A DNA stretch of 64,000 nucleotides, from NCBI RefSeq assembly GCF_008831285.2, contig NC_045146.1, positions 9,064,972 through 9,128,971 of the forward strand, in the 5' to 3' direction. The notes under the pieces were generated by a model. That model was not told where the DNA came from. It worked only from the letters and a program-made list of their open reading frames with translations, and searched no databases. Within the stretch, counting starts at the first letter, position 1; each line of letters opens with the position of its first letter. Below, piece by piece: positions 26,938-39,500 of this stretch. This DNA is from Nymphaea colorata. Taxonomy: Eukaryota > Streptophyta > Magnoliopsida > Nymphaeales > Nymphaeaceae. Made by a program: the position numbers and the translations under genes.

Positions 26938-27064
26938 AAGGCCATGTTTGTTTACATCCGATGGATCTGAAATCCATAGTGCCAACATCCACCATTTGTT
27001 TAGTCCCCCAAAGTGTGGATTCCAGGTCAGACTCAGGTCTGAACCGAGGGTACAAACATACCCG
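26938..27064. mobile_element. Possible small Tourist-like MITE in the ACINUS 5' UTR intron
   Basis: About 125 bp that starts GGCCATGTTTGTTT and ends ACAAACATACCC. The ends read as imperfect inverted repeats with the core ATGTTTGT, seen often at Harbinger/Tourist termini. No clear 3-bp target duplication is visible, so the call is tentative. Confidence 0.4.
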
Positions 27065-27141
27065 AAAGCATGGAAAACCAGAAAGATTCAAGAATAGGGT
27101 ACAGCAGAAAAGCAATGGAAGAAACAAACTCTAAACGAGAA

Positions 27142-27342
27142 GAACCTGCAAAGCAAGACTAACTAAAGGCACAAATTGATAGAAACAATACCATGCAGTA
27201 AACCTAAATATGTAGACCCGGAAACAAAATAAGAATAATTTCTGGGAACCTGCAATGCAAGACCACCTAGAGGCACAAATTCATACAAACCACACCAAAC
27301 AGCAATAAAATGCACAGCCTGCAAAACAAATAAGAATAATTA
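27142..27342. repeat. Imperfect ~102-bp tandem duplication in the ACINUS 5' UTR intron
   Basis: GAACCTGCAAAGCAAGAC at 27142 and GAACCTGCAATGCAAGAC at 27245 begin two copies. Both carry GGCACAAATT and end AAGAATAATT. A further 23-base direct repeat (ACAGATCTCATAAATTTTTC and on) lies at about 27541 and 27653. Confidence 0.8.
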
Positions 27343-28123
27343 CTTAATTACTCAGCAAGACATACTAAGCAATATACCTTACCACCGTCCTTACCCCATC
27401 AGAACACATTGCCATTTTTTCAAATATCACATAGAACACATTCTACCATATTTTTGTTGTAACATTTTCGTCTTTCCGTACTCAGTCTGAATTTCTATCT
27501 TAATAACTATTTTGACGTTCTAAGAAACCTAATGGAAAATACAGATCTCATAAATTTTTCTATTTTTACTTATGAATTTCCAAGATTTTCCAAGAAAAAT
27601 AAAATTTTTTATTAGTACCTGGGAAAAATCATGCCTGAAAAAGAATGATATTACAGATCTCATAAATTTTTCTATCTATATGCCTAGATTCAGAACCAGT
27701 TTAAATCACTGTGAGGCTAGGAGACATTGAGGCATAATCTGAGAGTACTCATTTTTTCGAATTTTAGAAGAGGCTTTTCTTAGGTATCACCCAAAAGGAT
27801 TGTTTTTCTTCGAGAAAGTGACGCAGTTCAACCATTTAAATAGTACATAAGAACAACAAAATATGAAAGTTTGAGTTTTTTTTTACCAATGTTCTTCCAA
27901 AAACATTGATAAAAAAAAATTTAAAAAAAATATTACAATCCTAAAAGAGACCACAAAAGTTAAAAAAATATAGAACACAAGTTTTAAAAATGGCAAAGAA
28001 AACACAAAGATTTTGTTGTGACATTTAAAAACATCATGATTTTTTCACCTTTTTTTGCTTTTCCTTTTCTCTCAACTTTAAGACAATATTTTGGGCGGAA
28101 AAGCTCATATCTGTAACCAGGAG

Positions 28124-28145
28124 ATATATATATATATATATATAT
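28124..28145. repeat. (AT)n microsatellite
   Basis: Eleven AT units inside the ACINUS 5' UTR intron. Confidence 0.95.
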
Positions 28146-28820
28146 TAAGGTCAACATGTGAGGTAAATTTCCCAGAAAGTGGAAGAGTACACTCCGTGTA
28201 CAGCTGTACACGATAGCAGAGGACACTGACAGTTCAGTTGAGGTAATAATAAAGACATCGAGAGCTGAACTAGCCAAGCTTGGCTATTGCGAATGGAGAC
28301 AAAGAATTTTGAATGCCAAATAGACCAAACTTTTTGTAGTCGCATTAGGAAATTTCAAGAATCCAGGATTCTGTATGCTGGTAAAAGAGCAATCTGTAGC
28401 ACCAAACCTTGCCAATCTATCCTTTTAAATATAATTACAAAGCCCGAGAAGCAACCCGTGGATTTGATCCTCCCAATACCACAAATATGTAGTTAACGTA
28501 CGATAATCTGTTTTCATAGTTAATGTCATGTAGTGGTCTGCCAAACCCCAGCATTCGCCCCTCAAAGAAGTTTCCAGATTATAAATTTAGAAGAACACAA
28601 AGGTAATCAAATAGAAGGTATAAGAGGGTATTTGTAGTAACCCAAACGACCATATAATGTGTACGTCTCGTGGAGGTCCTCAATCTCAGACATACAATGA
28701 AGAAAGCAACTAGACATCGACGACAGAGAAAACTCGTGATGACCCAGATCAGAGATAGCAGTCCAGGAACATATCCAGACAACTGTCAATTGTATCATCC
28801 AATAACCGTTTAAACGACAG

Positions 28821-28938
28821 AAAGAATACCTTAAAGAAGAAACCAGAAAATAATCTTCATACACCAAGACTACAGATAGAAAGAATACCTTAAAGAAGAA
28901 ACCAGAAAATAATCTTCATACACCAAGACTACAGATAG
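28821..28938. repeat. Exact 59-bp tandem duplication
   Basis: Two adjacent 59-base copies, each starting AAAGAATACC and ending CTACAGATAG, appear identical over their whole length. They lie in the ACINUS 5' UTR intron. The identity suggests a very recent event, or an assembly artefact. Confidence 0.95.
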
Positions 28939-29292
28939 GGAGACATAGACAAGCCCCAATTTTGATAACGATGAAAATAAGAAACTCATCAACCACAAGT
29001 ATGCGGAAATGGCAACCCAACCATGAAATGCGAAATGCCAATGTATCCAACTCACTCAACCATGCATGCAACACCTCCCCAATGAATCAGAACCCCAAAA
29101 CTCATCTAGTCGACACTGTCTCCAACCAAACGCCATTGGTGCCAAGGAAGGAAATGATTACATCGACACTATCAAAGAGCACAAACAGAGTTCTCTACAA
29201 CGGGAAATGATAACAAACCACTTTAGAAAACCCAAACCCCCACAAAAAGGAGAAAAAAGAAAATGAAACTCAACAATAAAAGTCTAACTTAC

Positions 29293-29735
29293 CCACAAAG
29301 AGAAGATGCCAACGAGAACGGAAACCGCCGGAACGTAAATTCCCACGGGAAAGCGACTACCAGAACCCTAATTCGAGAAAAGAAACTCAAAAGGATTAGA
29401 ATTAAAAAAAGCTCTTACGCTACCACCTTTTCTTTTCTTTATTTCTTGTTTATTTTTTTTTCTACGACAGCGTTATTATGAAAGGAAACAGAAAAAATGA
29501 TCCGGAAAACCGAGGCTCCGCCGGGTCGCCACGCTGGAGGTTGCCGCCGAAAACCATCGTTCGCCTTGCCGGAGCTCCCCTTGTCGCCGGAGAAAGGTAT
29601 CTACGGGTAGACAAACTAGGGTTTGTGTTTCTTCCCGCTCCTTCCACTTTCTTCTATAAGGAAAGGATGCAAAAAACGAAACCCTAGAGCTCCTTGCCTT
29701 GTCTCTCGCGAGAACGCGACTCCCCAACACAGACG

Positions 29736-29767
<32 letters not shown>

Positions 29768-29790
29768 TAGCGCGGGGTGGGGGTATGAGG
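29293..29790 (-). promoter_or_regulatory. 5' UTR exon and promoter-proximal region of ACINUS
   Basis: The minus-strand donor GTAAGT at 29292-29287 pairs with the acceptor just before the start codon near 26767, giving a 2.5-kb 5' UTR intron. The exon is GC-richer than its surroundings. It holds a CT-rich tract (the GA run at 29736-29762 read on the other strand) and two telo-box motifs of opposite orientation (CTAGGGTTT at 29616-29624 and AACCCTAG at 29679-29686). Telo boxes and CT-rich leaders are common in highly expressed plant housekeeping genes. The transcription start is not determinable; its upper limit is a guess. Confidence 0.65.
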
Positions 29791-29899
29791 GGGAACGGAT
29801 TTGAGGGCACGACAGAGGCCAAAAAGAATAAAAATTGGACTTAAGAAGATGGTTGAAGTCCGAGTATTTATTCAGCGAGCCACCTGGGAGCATGTTGCC

Positions 29900-30806
29900 C
29901 CTGGGGTGAGCGCATAAATATTATTTATAATATTATATATATATATTAGTATTTTATGATAATAGGTCAAAAACATATTTACGCCTAGATGTTCCTCTTT
30001 CATACCTACGCTCTAATTGACAAAATTACACTCTCATCGTTTACGGGTTCACCTTTTGGCTGCAATCTCAAAAGCGATCATGTTTTTTGTTTTTTTTTTA
30101 TATATATATTCACTCGCAACTACTAAACTAAAACAGAAGAAAAGGCTATATTTTCCTACATTGCCTTTCCTAAGTTAAATGTTTTCTATTTTAACAAAAA
30201 AGAAATTTCTTGTTACCATTTCCATTTATCATCAATCGTACTTTGACTGCGGCTAAGGTGACAAAAAATTAAGCCTTATTCAATTGTCGTGACTGATATT
30301 AATGGGAGACCATCTTTTAAGAGTGCAACAATCTAAAACGGCATTGTGAAGGCAGCCTCAAAATGTTGTTTTATATGTATTTGGATTATTTGAACTTAAA
30401 ATCAAGTTTGTAAAACACCTAGTTTCCATAAAATGATATTTTCAAAAGAGATTGAATAATCTAGTCGTTCTAAGTTTTTCAAATAATGTTATTCTTAATG
30501 TGTCACCTAAACACACAAACCAAGTTTTAAAATACCAACTAAAAAAAGGAACAAGGTAGGCTCAGAGAACATTAAGACATAGTATTCTACAAATATATCA
30601 TAATTTTTATGGCAGATACATAAAATTGTTTATTATGTTTTTAATATCAAACGATTTCTTTGGAATATTTTATGAGTGTTTTATAAATCTACCTCAAACT
30701 TTAGGACATATTTATGAAACACTAGAACTAGGTGTCCATGAATGTGTCAGTTTTTTGGACAGATTTATGGAACACTCACAAAATGTTTCATTTGTGAAAT
30801 GACCCT
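29900..30806. other. AT-rich intergenic stretch upstream of ACINUS
   Basis: No gene recognised. A TATATATA-rich patch at 29930-29948 lies upstream of the ACINUS leader. It could contain its TATA element, but such runs are frequent here. Confidence 0.4.
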
Positions 30807-31231
30807 TTACACTCTGTTTGGTGGAAGGGAAATGAAGAATGGAAAGCAAAGAAAAAAAAAAGAGAATAAGAATGAGAATGAGAAGGGAAAAGAAATGACA
30901 AAAAAGGAAAAGATTAAATACAAAACTTGTTTGCAAAAAAAAATGAAAGGAAATGAATTGTTAAAATCATGTTTGTTTAGACTACATAAAAGAAATGAAA
31001 GGATAGTATTTATGTTGTTTTTACATTAATACCCTAACACTTAAAGAACTTATTGTCCACATAAAATATTTTTGTTTGATTACATGACCCGATTCAATAA
31101 AAGAGGAGTTACACATACACTCGACATTTCAATCTATAATAATAAATCAGATAAAAATTTAGAGCAATCAAACAAAATGTCACTACATATAATAATTGTC
31201 TAAAGACAAAAAATCACATAAAAAATGTCAT

Positions 31232-32257
31232 TCATGACTTAAATAACTCCAGCTCTACTAAGCATCCTAAGTAAGACACTCCTTCACTTGGAAAAAAGAA
31301 AAGCAAAAAAATGTTTTCATCATTTTTCATCACAAGTAAGATGAAGATATGCTCCTCTTTGTAACTCTTCTTCAAGGCCAATGACTTCAAATGTTGTAAA
31401 TATTTCTTTAAAATATTTATTTGAATGTCTCGGCTTAGGTACGACAATATTTTTTTTTCAATTGTATTAGCATCTTTCATTATCTCAAGATCTTTTAAAT
31501 CATCTTCATTTGCACTTCTCATCCTTTTATGCTTTTGCAATAAACTAGTATTGGGCTTTGACTTGGGCTTCATACTCTTCTCCTAGATTGACAAATAATT
31601 CTAGTACTGCTTGATTTTGAGAAACTATTTTATCAATAAGTTGTATTGTATCACCAGGACTCTCATATGTTGAACACATTTAGTTGTGTTTTTCTTTACT
31701 GTCATCCTTCCCTTGTTTCTCTATCATTAGCAAATAAATTTTCTAACTTCTCATAATTCAAAATAGATGTTATCATCCACTTTTTTGCCATTGGATTTGT
31801 TAATATAAAGAAACACAAAAAAGTTAACAACAATAAAGAAACTCATATTTAACATGAAAAGGATTGATTATCAAACTAATAAGTAATTAATTGTTTAAAA
31901 ATAAAATTAAGTACCTCTATTAGTGGCTTCCATACTTCAGGTTCAACAGTCCACATATTTGTCTTTGAAACAATGCTAAATCCACTCAAACTACTTTTAA
32001 ATATGTCATAGCAACTATTGAAGTTAGACTTTAACATTTTCATTTGATTTTTCATGTGATCTTTGGTGAACAATGCCCAACTTATCATTAAGCACAGTAA
32101 CAACATCATCATATGTAGCTGTAATAAAAGTACTATTCATTCTATTGCCTATTATTTGTTGAAGAAATAATGCATCAATGAGTGCATCATCCATAGATTT
32201 ACTCCATTATATCGTATTAGCCTTTCCTCCACTTGTAGATGTTTGATTCTTCTTCAT
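31232..32257 (-). pseudogene. Harbinger ORF1, Myb/SANT-like DNA-binding protein remnant
   Basis: From an ATG at 32257 the minus strand reads MKKNQTSTSGGK, a stop, then WSKSMDDALIDALFLQQ. Later come LKSNFNSCYDIFKSSLSGF and VWKPLIE, and after an intron-like gap NPMAKKWMITSILNYEKLENLF. This order (W..MD..LID, LK..Y....L..SGFGW, W...I.-NP.A..) is that of the Myb/SANT-like protein that accompanies PIF/Harbinger transposases and helps bring the transposase to element ends. Internal stops and shifts make it a pseudogene. Confidence 0.78.
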
Positions 32258-32419
32258 TGTTATTAGCTAAATGCAAAGTAAAACAAGTTTAGAAAAATGA
32301 ACATGATAAAAAAACTCATATGTAATAATAAAAGATCAAGAAATTAAATAAAAAATGTCTATAATGACACATAACATAAGAGGAAAAATCAACATGTCTT
32401 ATATACATAATTATTCAAT

Positions 32420-33425
32420 TTATTGAAGTTTGAAGCTAATAGCTTTGCAACATAGTGGAAGAGATGCTCTGCTATGTAAATTCTCCAACTTTATACTCTT
32501 CATCAATATCAACTTGAACAAAATAATTTTTACTTTGTTGATTCATAAGTTTTGCATCAACATATTCAATAATGATAGTATCTGGATCGACACCCATGAA
32601 AAAGTTGTGCATATACAACATGCTAATATAATCTCCAAGAGTGTATTGCATGAATAGTGACTTTGTTGAACTAGCTATAATTGGAAAACTTTTTTTTTCA
32701 AGCCACCAAGTGAACTTTCAATGACATGTGCAAAGAAACATGCCGAAGTTTAAACAACTCATTTTCATCTTGCTGGCCTTGCTTCGAGTGTTCTTTCAAG
32801 TGATATCTCACACCTCTAAAGGGTGTGATAAGTCCACCCTTTAATGTTACCTAAAACAATGAACATAAGTCACATTGTTAAATTCATATTTCATAAATTA
32901 TTAAATTATATATGTTTTTAACTGCAATTACCTTCTGGAATAATTTATCTTTTCTTGTCAAGGCATTTTTTATAATTCTTAAATCAGAAGTAGTTCATTC
33001 CCAGTTGCTAATAAATAGATAAATTTCATATCAAAAGAACGTGTTGCCAACACATTCTGAGTTGGCTAGCCTTTTCTACCACAATATCTCAGTGCATCAT
33101 TTAAAGATACTTTAGCACAAATATGTGTTCCATCAATTGTACTAATGCAATTTTGAAATACAAGTCAGCGTCAATGCAATATTGATAAATTATATAGTAT
33201 AAAACTAAATTAGTTGTTTTATTACCTGAAAGTATCGATAAAATTTATTATTGTATAAGATTTTTGGCATAATTGATTTGTAAGATTGTTGAATGAATTT
33301 GACTTTTAATAAAATAATTGAACTTAGAATTTTGTAAAAATATTGAGCAATTGTCTCTATCGAATGGTAGAATCAAAACTAAATTGATCGTTGTTTATAT
33401 GTGATAACATCATGAGGAAGAGAGC
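32420..33425 (-). pseudogene. PIF/Harbinger transposase (DDE_Tnp_4) remnant
   Basis: Minus-strand translation shows TIDGTHICAKVSL with the first catalytic Asp, LRYCGRKG, TQNVLATRSFDMKFIYLLA, GLITPFRGVRYHLKEHSKQ, NELFKLRH and LYMHNFFMGVDPD. All are hallmark blocks of Harbinger transposase in the correct order. The second catalytic region (usually LVDAGY, before the RGVRYHL block) is not recognisable, and several stops are present. The N-terminal end abuts a truncated gypsy LTR near 33428. The gene is dead but its family is clear. Confidence 0.87.
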
Positions 33426-33428
33426 ATC

Positions 33429-33730
33429 TTGTACTTCGCTCCAAATAGCCTCATGCTTGAGGGTAAACCTCACAATGCAAAAGCATGCCATAATCGCTTG
33501 AAGCTGTTCCCACTTTTCTTGAGGAGTTAACCTCACAACTGTCTTTCCCTGCAAGCACTAAAGAGGAACTAGAAAAGTTAACCTCCCTAGACTTTTCACC
33601 CTTCTCCGAAGCTGCTCCCGCATTCTCTTCGTCAAACTCATAAACAAGAAAGTTAGCCTCACAATAAGATAAAGCGCCTTCGGCGGAGGTACCCACATGG
33701 GATGTACAGGCTCTAGGTAGGCTCGTATCA
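33429..33730 (-). repeat. Truncated 3' LTR of the gypsy relic
   Basis: Starts TGATACGAGCC at 33730 after a purine-rich GAGGAGGGTGAGGT. It matches 40245-40545 closely over about 300 bases. Homology ends near 33429. Confidence 0.85.
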
Positions 33731-33765
33731 ACCTCACCCTCCTCAGATCGAGCTTGTCCCCAAGC

Positions 33766-34942
33766 TCAGGATTCGGGGAAACGAAGGTGGATATGATCCA
33801 ACTCCTCCCAAGATGTCCCACCATCTGGACCTTCCCACTCAACCAACACCTCATGATGTTGCCTACCATCTCTAAAAGTGTACTGGTGCATAAGGATCCG
33901 GTATGGGGTAGGTTGCTGGTTCGGTATATGCTCCATATGCCCTGGGAGAGGTCCATGATGTGGCTTTAACCGAGTCACATGGAATACGGGATGGGCAGCC
34001 GGTGGCAAATCTATACGATAAGTAGCCTTCCCAACACATTGAAGCACTTGGTATAGACCATAGTACTTGGGAAGGAGCTTTGAATACAGTTGCCCCAATA
34101 AAGATTTTTCCTTGAAGGGAAGTCGCTTCAGCCATACATAGTCACCTACATTGAACTCTCTGTCTTTCCACCCCTTATTGTAGAGCTGCCTCATACGGTT
34201 TTGGGCCTTTGCAATATTCAACTTAAGTGACTCCAGAATCTCTTCTCTAGTGCGAAGAGTATTGTCAAGATCATCATCCATGGTTGTCCATTCCTCATAA
34301 CGTGGGATAGTGGGTGGTGGAAACCCATACACCGCCTCATATGGTGTGACTCCTGTGCTCGAGTGGAGGCTGGTGTTATAAGACCATTCAACCCACGATA
34401 AATGTCTGACCCAAGTGTTGGACCGTGCCCCAGCATAACATCTGAGATATGTCTCTAGCATCCTGTTTACTACCTCACTTTGTCCATCAGTTTATGGATA
34501 ATGGGCAGTGCTGAAATATAGAGTGGTCCCTGCTAGACACATGTATTCATGCGAAAATGCCCTTAAGAAGATCGAATAACGATTACTCACGATAGTGTTG
34601 TCATCCCATGAAGTTTCCCTACATGTTCATGATATGCTGCGGCAACTAGGGGTCCCTGATATAAACGGGGTAAGGGCACGAAGTGAACATACTTTGTCAG
34701 TCTATCTACTACCACCATGACTGACTCTTTCCCCTCAGACCTCTGCATTGCCTTTATGAAATCCATAAAGACATCTCTCCACGGCTGTGTAGGGATGGAC
34801 AAATGAACCAGATGCCCTGAAGGCCTAACCGCCTCATATTTTTCCCTCTGGAAGATCTGACAATCACGCACAACCTCTTCACATCGACCTTGAAGCCCTC
34901 CCACCAGAACTGGGGGTTGATCCGACCTATAATCTTGGTCAC
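33766..34942 (-). pseudogene. gypsy integrase and chromodomain remnant
   Basis: A first frame (34904-34587) has CQIFQREKYE, PWRDVFMDFI and VDRLTKYVHF. The next (34461-33766) gives WVRHLSWVEWSYNTSLHSST, TPYEAVYGF, the LKRLPFKEKSLLGQLYSKL and YQVLQCVGKATYRIDLP of the integrase C-terminus, and a chromodomain ending EVLVEWEGPDGGTSWEE. Chromodomains in this position are thought to guide insertion into heterochromatin. A frame break near 34587-34461 inactivates the gene. Confidence 0.93.
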
Positions 34943-35083
34943 TCCCTCGTGACCAGATAAAGCGGACTTGTGGAAGTGTCTAATGAGTTCGTCCCGTAGA
35001 GTGGACTATTTGGGTATCACCACCCGGCCCTTGCGGCACAATAGTCTCCCACAAATAGAATAATTAGGGATGGATCCCTCATG

Positions 35084-35883
35084 CTATGTAACAGATGCCT
35101 TCAGCAGTCTGGTGCTATCCTCAGCATCTTGATCTAAAGCGATCCTGTCCCACAAGTTTGTGCTTACAACGGAGAGTGTCATCAACATATCCTCACCCAA
35201 ACATGATAGAGCATCTATGGCCGTGTTCTCTGGACCCTTTTTGTACTCAATGGTGAAGTCGTATCCCAATAGGTTAGAGAGCCATCATTGCTGGATTGAG
35301 GTCGTAATGCGCTGGTTCACCATGTACTTAAGATTGTTGTGGTCGGTCCTAACCACAAACTTTCGCCCTAATAAGTAAAGACGTCACTTATCCACAACTA
35401 ACACCATAGCAAGGAGCTCTTTCTCATAGGTAGAGAGAGGCTTGACATGTTTGGTAAGGGCCTTGGACATATAGGCAATCAGATGCTCCTCTTGGCTCAA
35501 AACAGCCCCAACCCCTATATCGCTGACATCCGTCTCAATCGTAAACTCCTTCTCAAAATTTGGCAAGGTCAACACTGGTGCTGCCATAAGTGTTGTCTTT
35601 AACTGAGTGAAAGCCTCCCGTGACTTCTCGGACCATTGGAATGACCCCTTCTTGGTGCTGCTATTGACCCATAGCTACTGATAAAACAGTTATAATAACT
35701 AGTAAGTCTAAAAAATCCACGCAGGTCTTTGGGGTCTTTGGGCAATGACCACTGCTCTATAGGTAACAGTTTCTCTGGCTCTGCTCTTAGTCCATTCTTG
35801 GTCACGATGTGTATCAAGTATCTCACTGACGTGTGGCCAAAGGTGCACTTAGACATCTTAGCATACAGTTGGTTGTCCCTCAA
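35084..35883 (-). pseudogene. gypsy reverse transcriptase C-terminal part and RNase H remnant
   Basis: Visible are LYAKMSKCTFG, PKDPKDLRGFFRLTSYY (RT connection), VLTLPNFEKEFTIETDVSDIG (RNase H start), STYEKELLAMV and YKKGPENTAIDALS. The catalytic palm of the reverse transcriptase is absent, deleted upstream. Several frame breaks are present. Confidence 0.92.
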
Positions 35884-35948
35884 GATGAGGACAGTTGGGG
35901 TTGAATAGGCTGGTTCAAAACCCTATCTTGGGGAACATGGGTCTGAGC

Positions 35949-36285
35949 TCATGGTGGTAGAACTATCGCATTGCCTTGTTGGCTTGCCCTCCTAGCATCA
36001 TCTAAGAAAGCATCACTCACCGGTCCTATGGGTGCCCCCCTATGATAATAGGAAGAAGTATGAGAACGGGGTGGGTCTTTCTTTTTCTCAAGGGTGTTAA
36101 GCCTACCATCTAATTGGGCTATGGACTGGTTCATCTCAACCAATTGGCTTAGGATCAAGTCAAGTTTGGCATCGGTGCCCGAGGAAGTGCCATGCTATAC
36201 TATGCGGGTCTCTTCTACCACGACTCGTTCACCCTCCACCTCATGGGTTTTGGGTTTCTACAGTCTTACCTTTGCGTGGGGCCAT
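35949..36285 (-). pseudogene. gypsy gag N-terminal remnant
   Basis: An ATG at 36285 starts MAPRKGKTVETQNP and soon stops. A second frame has LVEMNQSIAQLDGRLNTLEK, a short coiled-coil as found in gag of this group, then ends at the internal deletion. Confidence 0.65.
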
Positions 36286-36552
36286 AATGTAGCAACCAAA
36301 TCAACTGAAATAAAGCTAATATCTACCACAAAATCATTGTCAAAATCCAAAGCAAAGTCTGCTACAAATTGCTGAAAAACTGAATGCTAAATCTGTCAAA
36401 AGCTACCTCAAAAACTGCTAGAAGACCGTGACCAAAATCTGCCACAAGTTTGCTCAAAACTGCTCCCACGCCGACCGAGAGTAGTAAGCTGAAAACCGGC
36501 TGTCCTCCAATGGTCTCCAAGCAGCAAAACAACAACAAGAAGTCCTTCTACG

Positions 36553-36564
36553 GCTCTAATACCA
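36553..36564 (-). other. Primer binding site of the gypsy relic
   Basis: TGGTATTAGAGC on the minus strand, one change from the tRNA-Met consensus. It sits two bases after a CCTACCA that could end the 5' LTR (36567). Confidence 0.75.
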
Positions 36565-36566
36565 AC

Positions 36567-39500
36567 TGGTAGGGTCAGACCCCGATGCAGCCAATGTAGC
36601 ACAAGAAGCCGACGCCGATCCCTCTCCAAGTTTTAAGATGAGGTTGTTGCTAATAGGGCTTAAATGTTGTTACATAAGATGGTTCCCACTGGACAGTCAC
36701 CCCAGCTTAAAATAGGTCAAGTGAGTACAAGGGTGTCTTCCCCAAACTCGGCTTGAACTTACTACAAGGGACTAGATTGTAGGTGAGGTTTAATACAACC
36801 GTAGCGTACATAAAATTCTCTCCTCACTCAACATACATTCCATTCACCAAACCATCCTGTCATGCAATCCCTATTCATCCAAACCACACCCTTAACCCTA
36901 GGTAGGCTTAGTGATCCAAGAATCGTGTTCTCAGCCCACAGCTTTAAAGGTACCCTAGCCAACCACTATGTCTGAAGACGGCTTGAAACAAAAGCACCCA
37001 GCCCACGGTTCTATAGGGTGAACCGTAATATATCTCCCAAGGCCTCACTTGGGGACTCCACGTGCTCACCGGAGATGAGAAACCAGCAACAAGGGTGTTG
37101 CTCTTCAGTATTCCGCTTCCTTCTAGATCCGGGCAGCGGATTCCTCATTGAATAGAATCAAAAGATACAAAGCATATCACTGATCTATTGAGGAAAAAAC
37201 TTAAGAGAGAAGTGGTTATCTTCACCGGATTACCAATCAACCCCAAGAGTATAACAATGTGTCGATTGGGGGAGGCTATCGTCGATTTCGCATGACGGAT
37301 GTGATTCCTTCTCTCCCAAGCAACAACACACCCACGATTAGTGGTTGAAGCCTCATGTTCTTATGGCTGGAATCAATATGAAGTAGGAAAACCAGCAAGA
37401 ATGAAAGTTTAGAAGTTAACAAAGAATCAACTTCTTGTAAAGGAAAGCCTTCACCCCTAAGACCAATTAAACCCCAGTCTTTGTAATGAATGAGGGATGC
37501 GATCACTGGAGTGCCGGTGGACATTGAGGCTATCCTCAAGTTACGCTCATTCTCCACAACATGACCTCTACTATCTCCCATGAACTCACGATCGAGGCAC
37601 CGAATGATTCACACAAAGCATATGCAATCACAATCCAAACAATAAAAGAAATGAGAGTGAGGTTGTGGACGTACTTCACCGGTTGATCGAGTAACCCCTA
37701 GGAAGTGACGTAGAGGGGGGGAGGCAAGCCTAGGAAGCGCCTAAACACGCATGTCTTCCTCTTTTCCAGCGAAAGGTTGAAGCTTCGACAAGGTATGTTG
37801 ATCAGATTCCAGTCGGTACTCCTCCTTTACCTCAGCCTCTCCATTGGTGCTCGAGATCTCCAATGATGTCGCCTCTTCCTTTACGCGAGCTACAGATGAG
37901 AGCTTCCCAAATGTGGACGTGATTCTTCCTCCAAGATTGGTGGTGGAATCTTCCAAATTTGGCTGAGGTTGATCTCCAAAGATCTTGCCAAATCTCCTTT
38001 CCTTAGGTGGAAGTTGACTAGGTTCAATGCACCTAGCCGGCAGATTGATCCCTTTCTTTATTCGTTGGAGAAGAATTAGGAAAGAAGATCTTGCAAGGGT
38101 GGGCAAGATGTCCTCCTCCGCGTGTCCTCTCCCCGTGAGGCCACTTAGTGCCTGCTTTTTTTGATTTGGTCCAGGTTCAATGTATCCAAGGCGTGTGAGG
38201 ATCCCCTTTCCAAAGAAATAAGATTGGATTGAGCAAGAGTCGCTCCTTCCTTTTAGGAACGACAATGAGGTGGCGCGCGTCCCTCCTTTCTTTCCTATTT
38301 CGCCGCAAATGAGTTGAACAGCTAGTTGGCACCCTTCCTCTCCAAATGACACCTGTCCTTCATGGATTTAGCAGCTTTTATCTTGCCAAAAATGTCGCCA
38401 AAGGATGAGGGAAGGTGGAGCGACGCCCAAGGGTTTCCTTCTTTGGCGTGAAGACCTTTCCCTTTTCAAATGTGGTGCGAGGGTTTATGCGATCGACCTT
38501 GGACCACTTTGCCCTTGCAATATAATTAATAAAATAAAAAAATTAACTTTAAGAAAGGGTAGAATAGGAATTATTTACCCAAGATCACGAACTGGCCGGA
38601 ATTAGCCTGAGCTGGTCTGAATGTTGGCTGGAATTCTGTTTCACTCCATGGATTCCGGTAATGAGGCCAACGACATGCAACAACTTGCAGACAAGGTTTC
38701 AATGGACAAATCAACTCCATTTCCTTTGAAATTTGGATATGTTGTAGAACTTTTAATTACTAATCCAACAATATATGACTCGCCTAAAAACTCCTGGTGG
38801 ATCACCGGAAAAAGCCCTTTTATCAGGCGGATCTATGGCGACTGCGTCTGAGTGGCGACGGTAGAAACAATCAATTTTCTCTTCGGATTTGGGTGCCTTG
38901 TCGTGCGCCAATCTCCACAAAATTTAGTATGTTAAAGAGGATATTGTGAGCTTTCCAACGAGCTATGGCACGCTGTAAAATTCCCGGTGGATCTCCAGAA
39001 ATCGATCTCTGATCAAGGATATGTGCTGTCGCACTCCTTCAAAAAACTGAGAATTCTTCTCTCCGCACGTTTTCTCTCCTCTCTTCCACAGGTTGCCTTC
39101 TTTTTTTGTCTTTCTTCTTCCTCATTCCACCACTTATCTTCAAAAGCTCAGATCTTCAATTATATCCATGGAATGCCTCACACTATCGGCGATACGCCTT
39201 AAGAAATCCAGAATTTTGGCGGTTGTTCAAGATGAACAATCAAATGCTTCCTTCTTTCTTTTGAGCCACCCACAATAGGATCTCCCTCTTCAATCAATAC
39301 CGCCTCTCCAATCCCAGTTATACAAGATGAACTCGAATGCAAGGATGAGAGAAATGTTGATGTCATGAACAAGGTGAAATAGAGAACCCCTCCGTAAGTG
39401 TTAGGAAGTCAGAAAACTTAGCTCTAAGATCGAAAACTTAGCTCTATGGTCAGATCTCACCAGATGTCACGATTGAAGACGATGCTGACCAGAACCATGG

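Larger units (their letters stand above)
33429..36567 (-). mobile_element. Ty3/gypsy chromovirus relic
   Basis: Minus-strand order is primer binding site, gag start, RT-RNase H part, integrase with chromodomain, PPT, then the start of a 3' LTR. Most of gag, the protease and the fingers/palm of the reverse transcriptase are missing between about 35946 and 35885, where gag jumps to the end of RT. The chromodomain at the integrase C-terminus places it with the chromoviruses. The 3' LTR is cut after about 300 bp where it meets the Harbinger transposase. Confidence 0.9.

Noticed and set aside
37741-38352. 203-codon minus-strand open frame
   Set aside because: It lies inside LTR-associated DNA, shows no domain or motif, and its composition does not look constrained. 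A GC-richer stretch makes such frames likely by chance.
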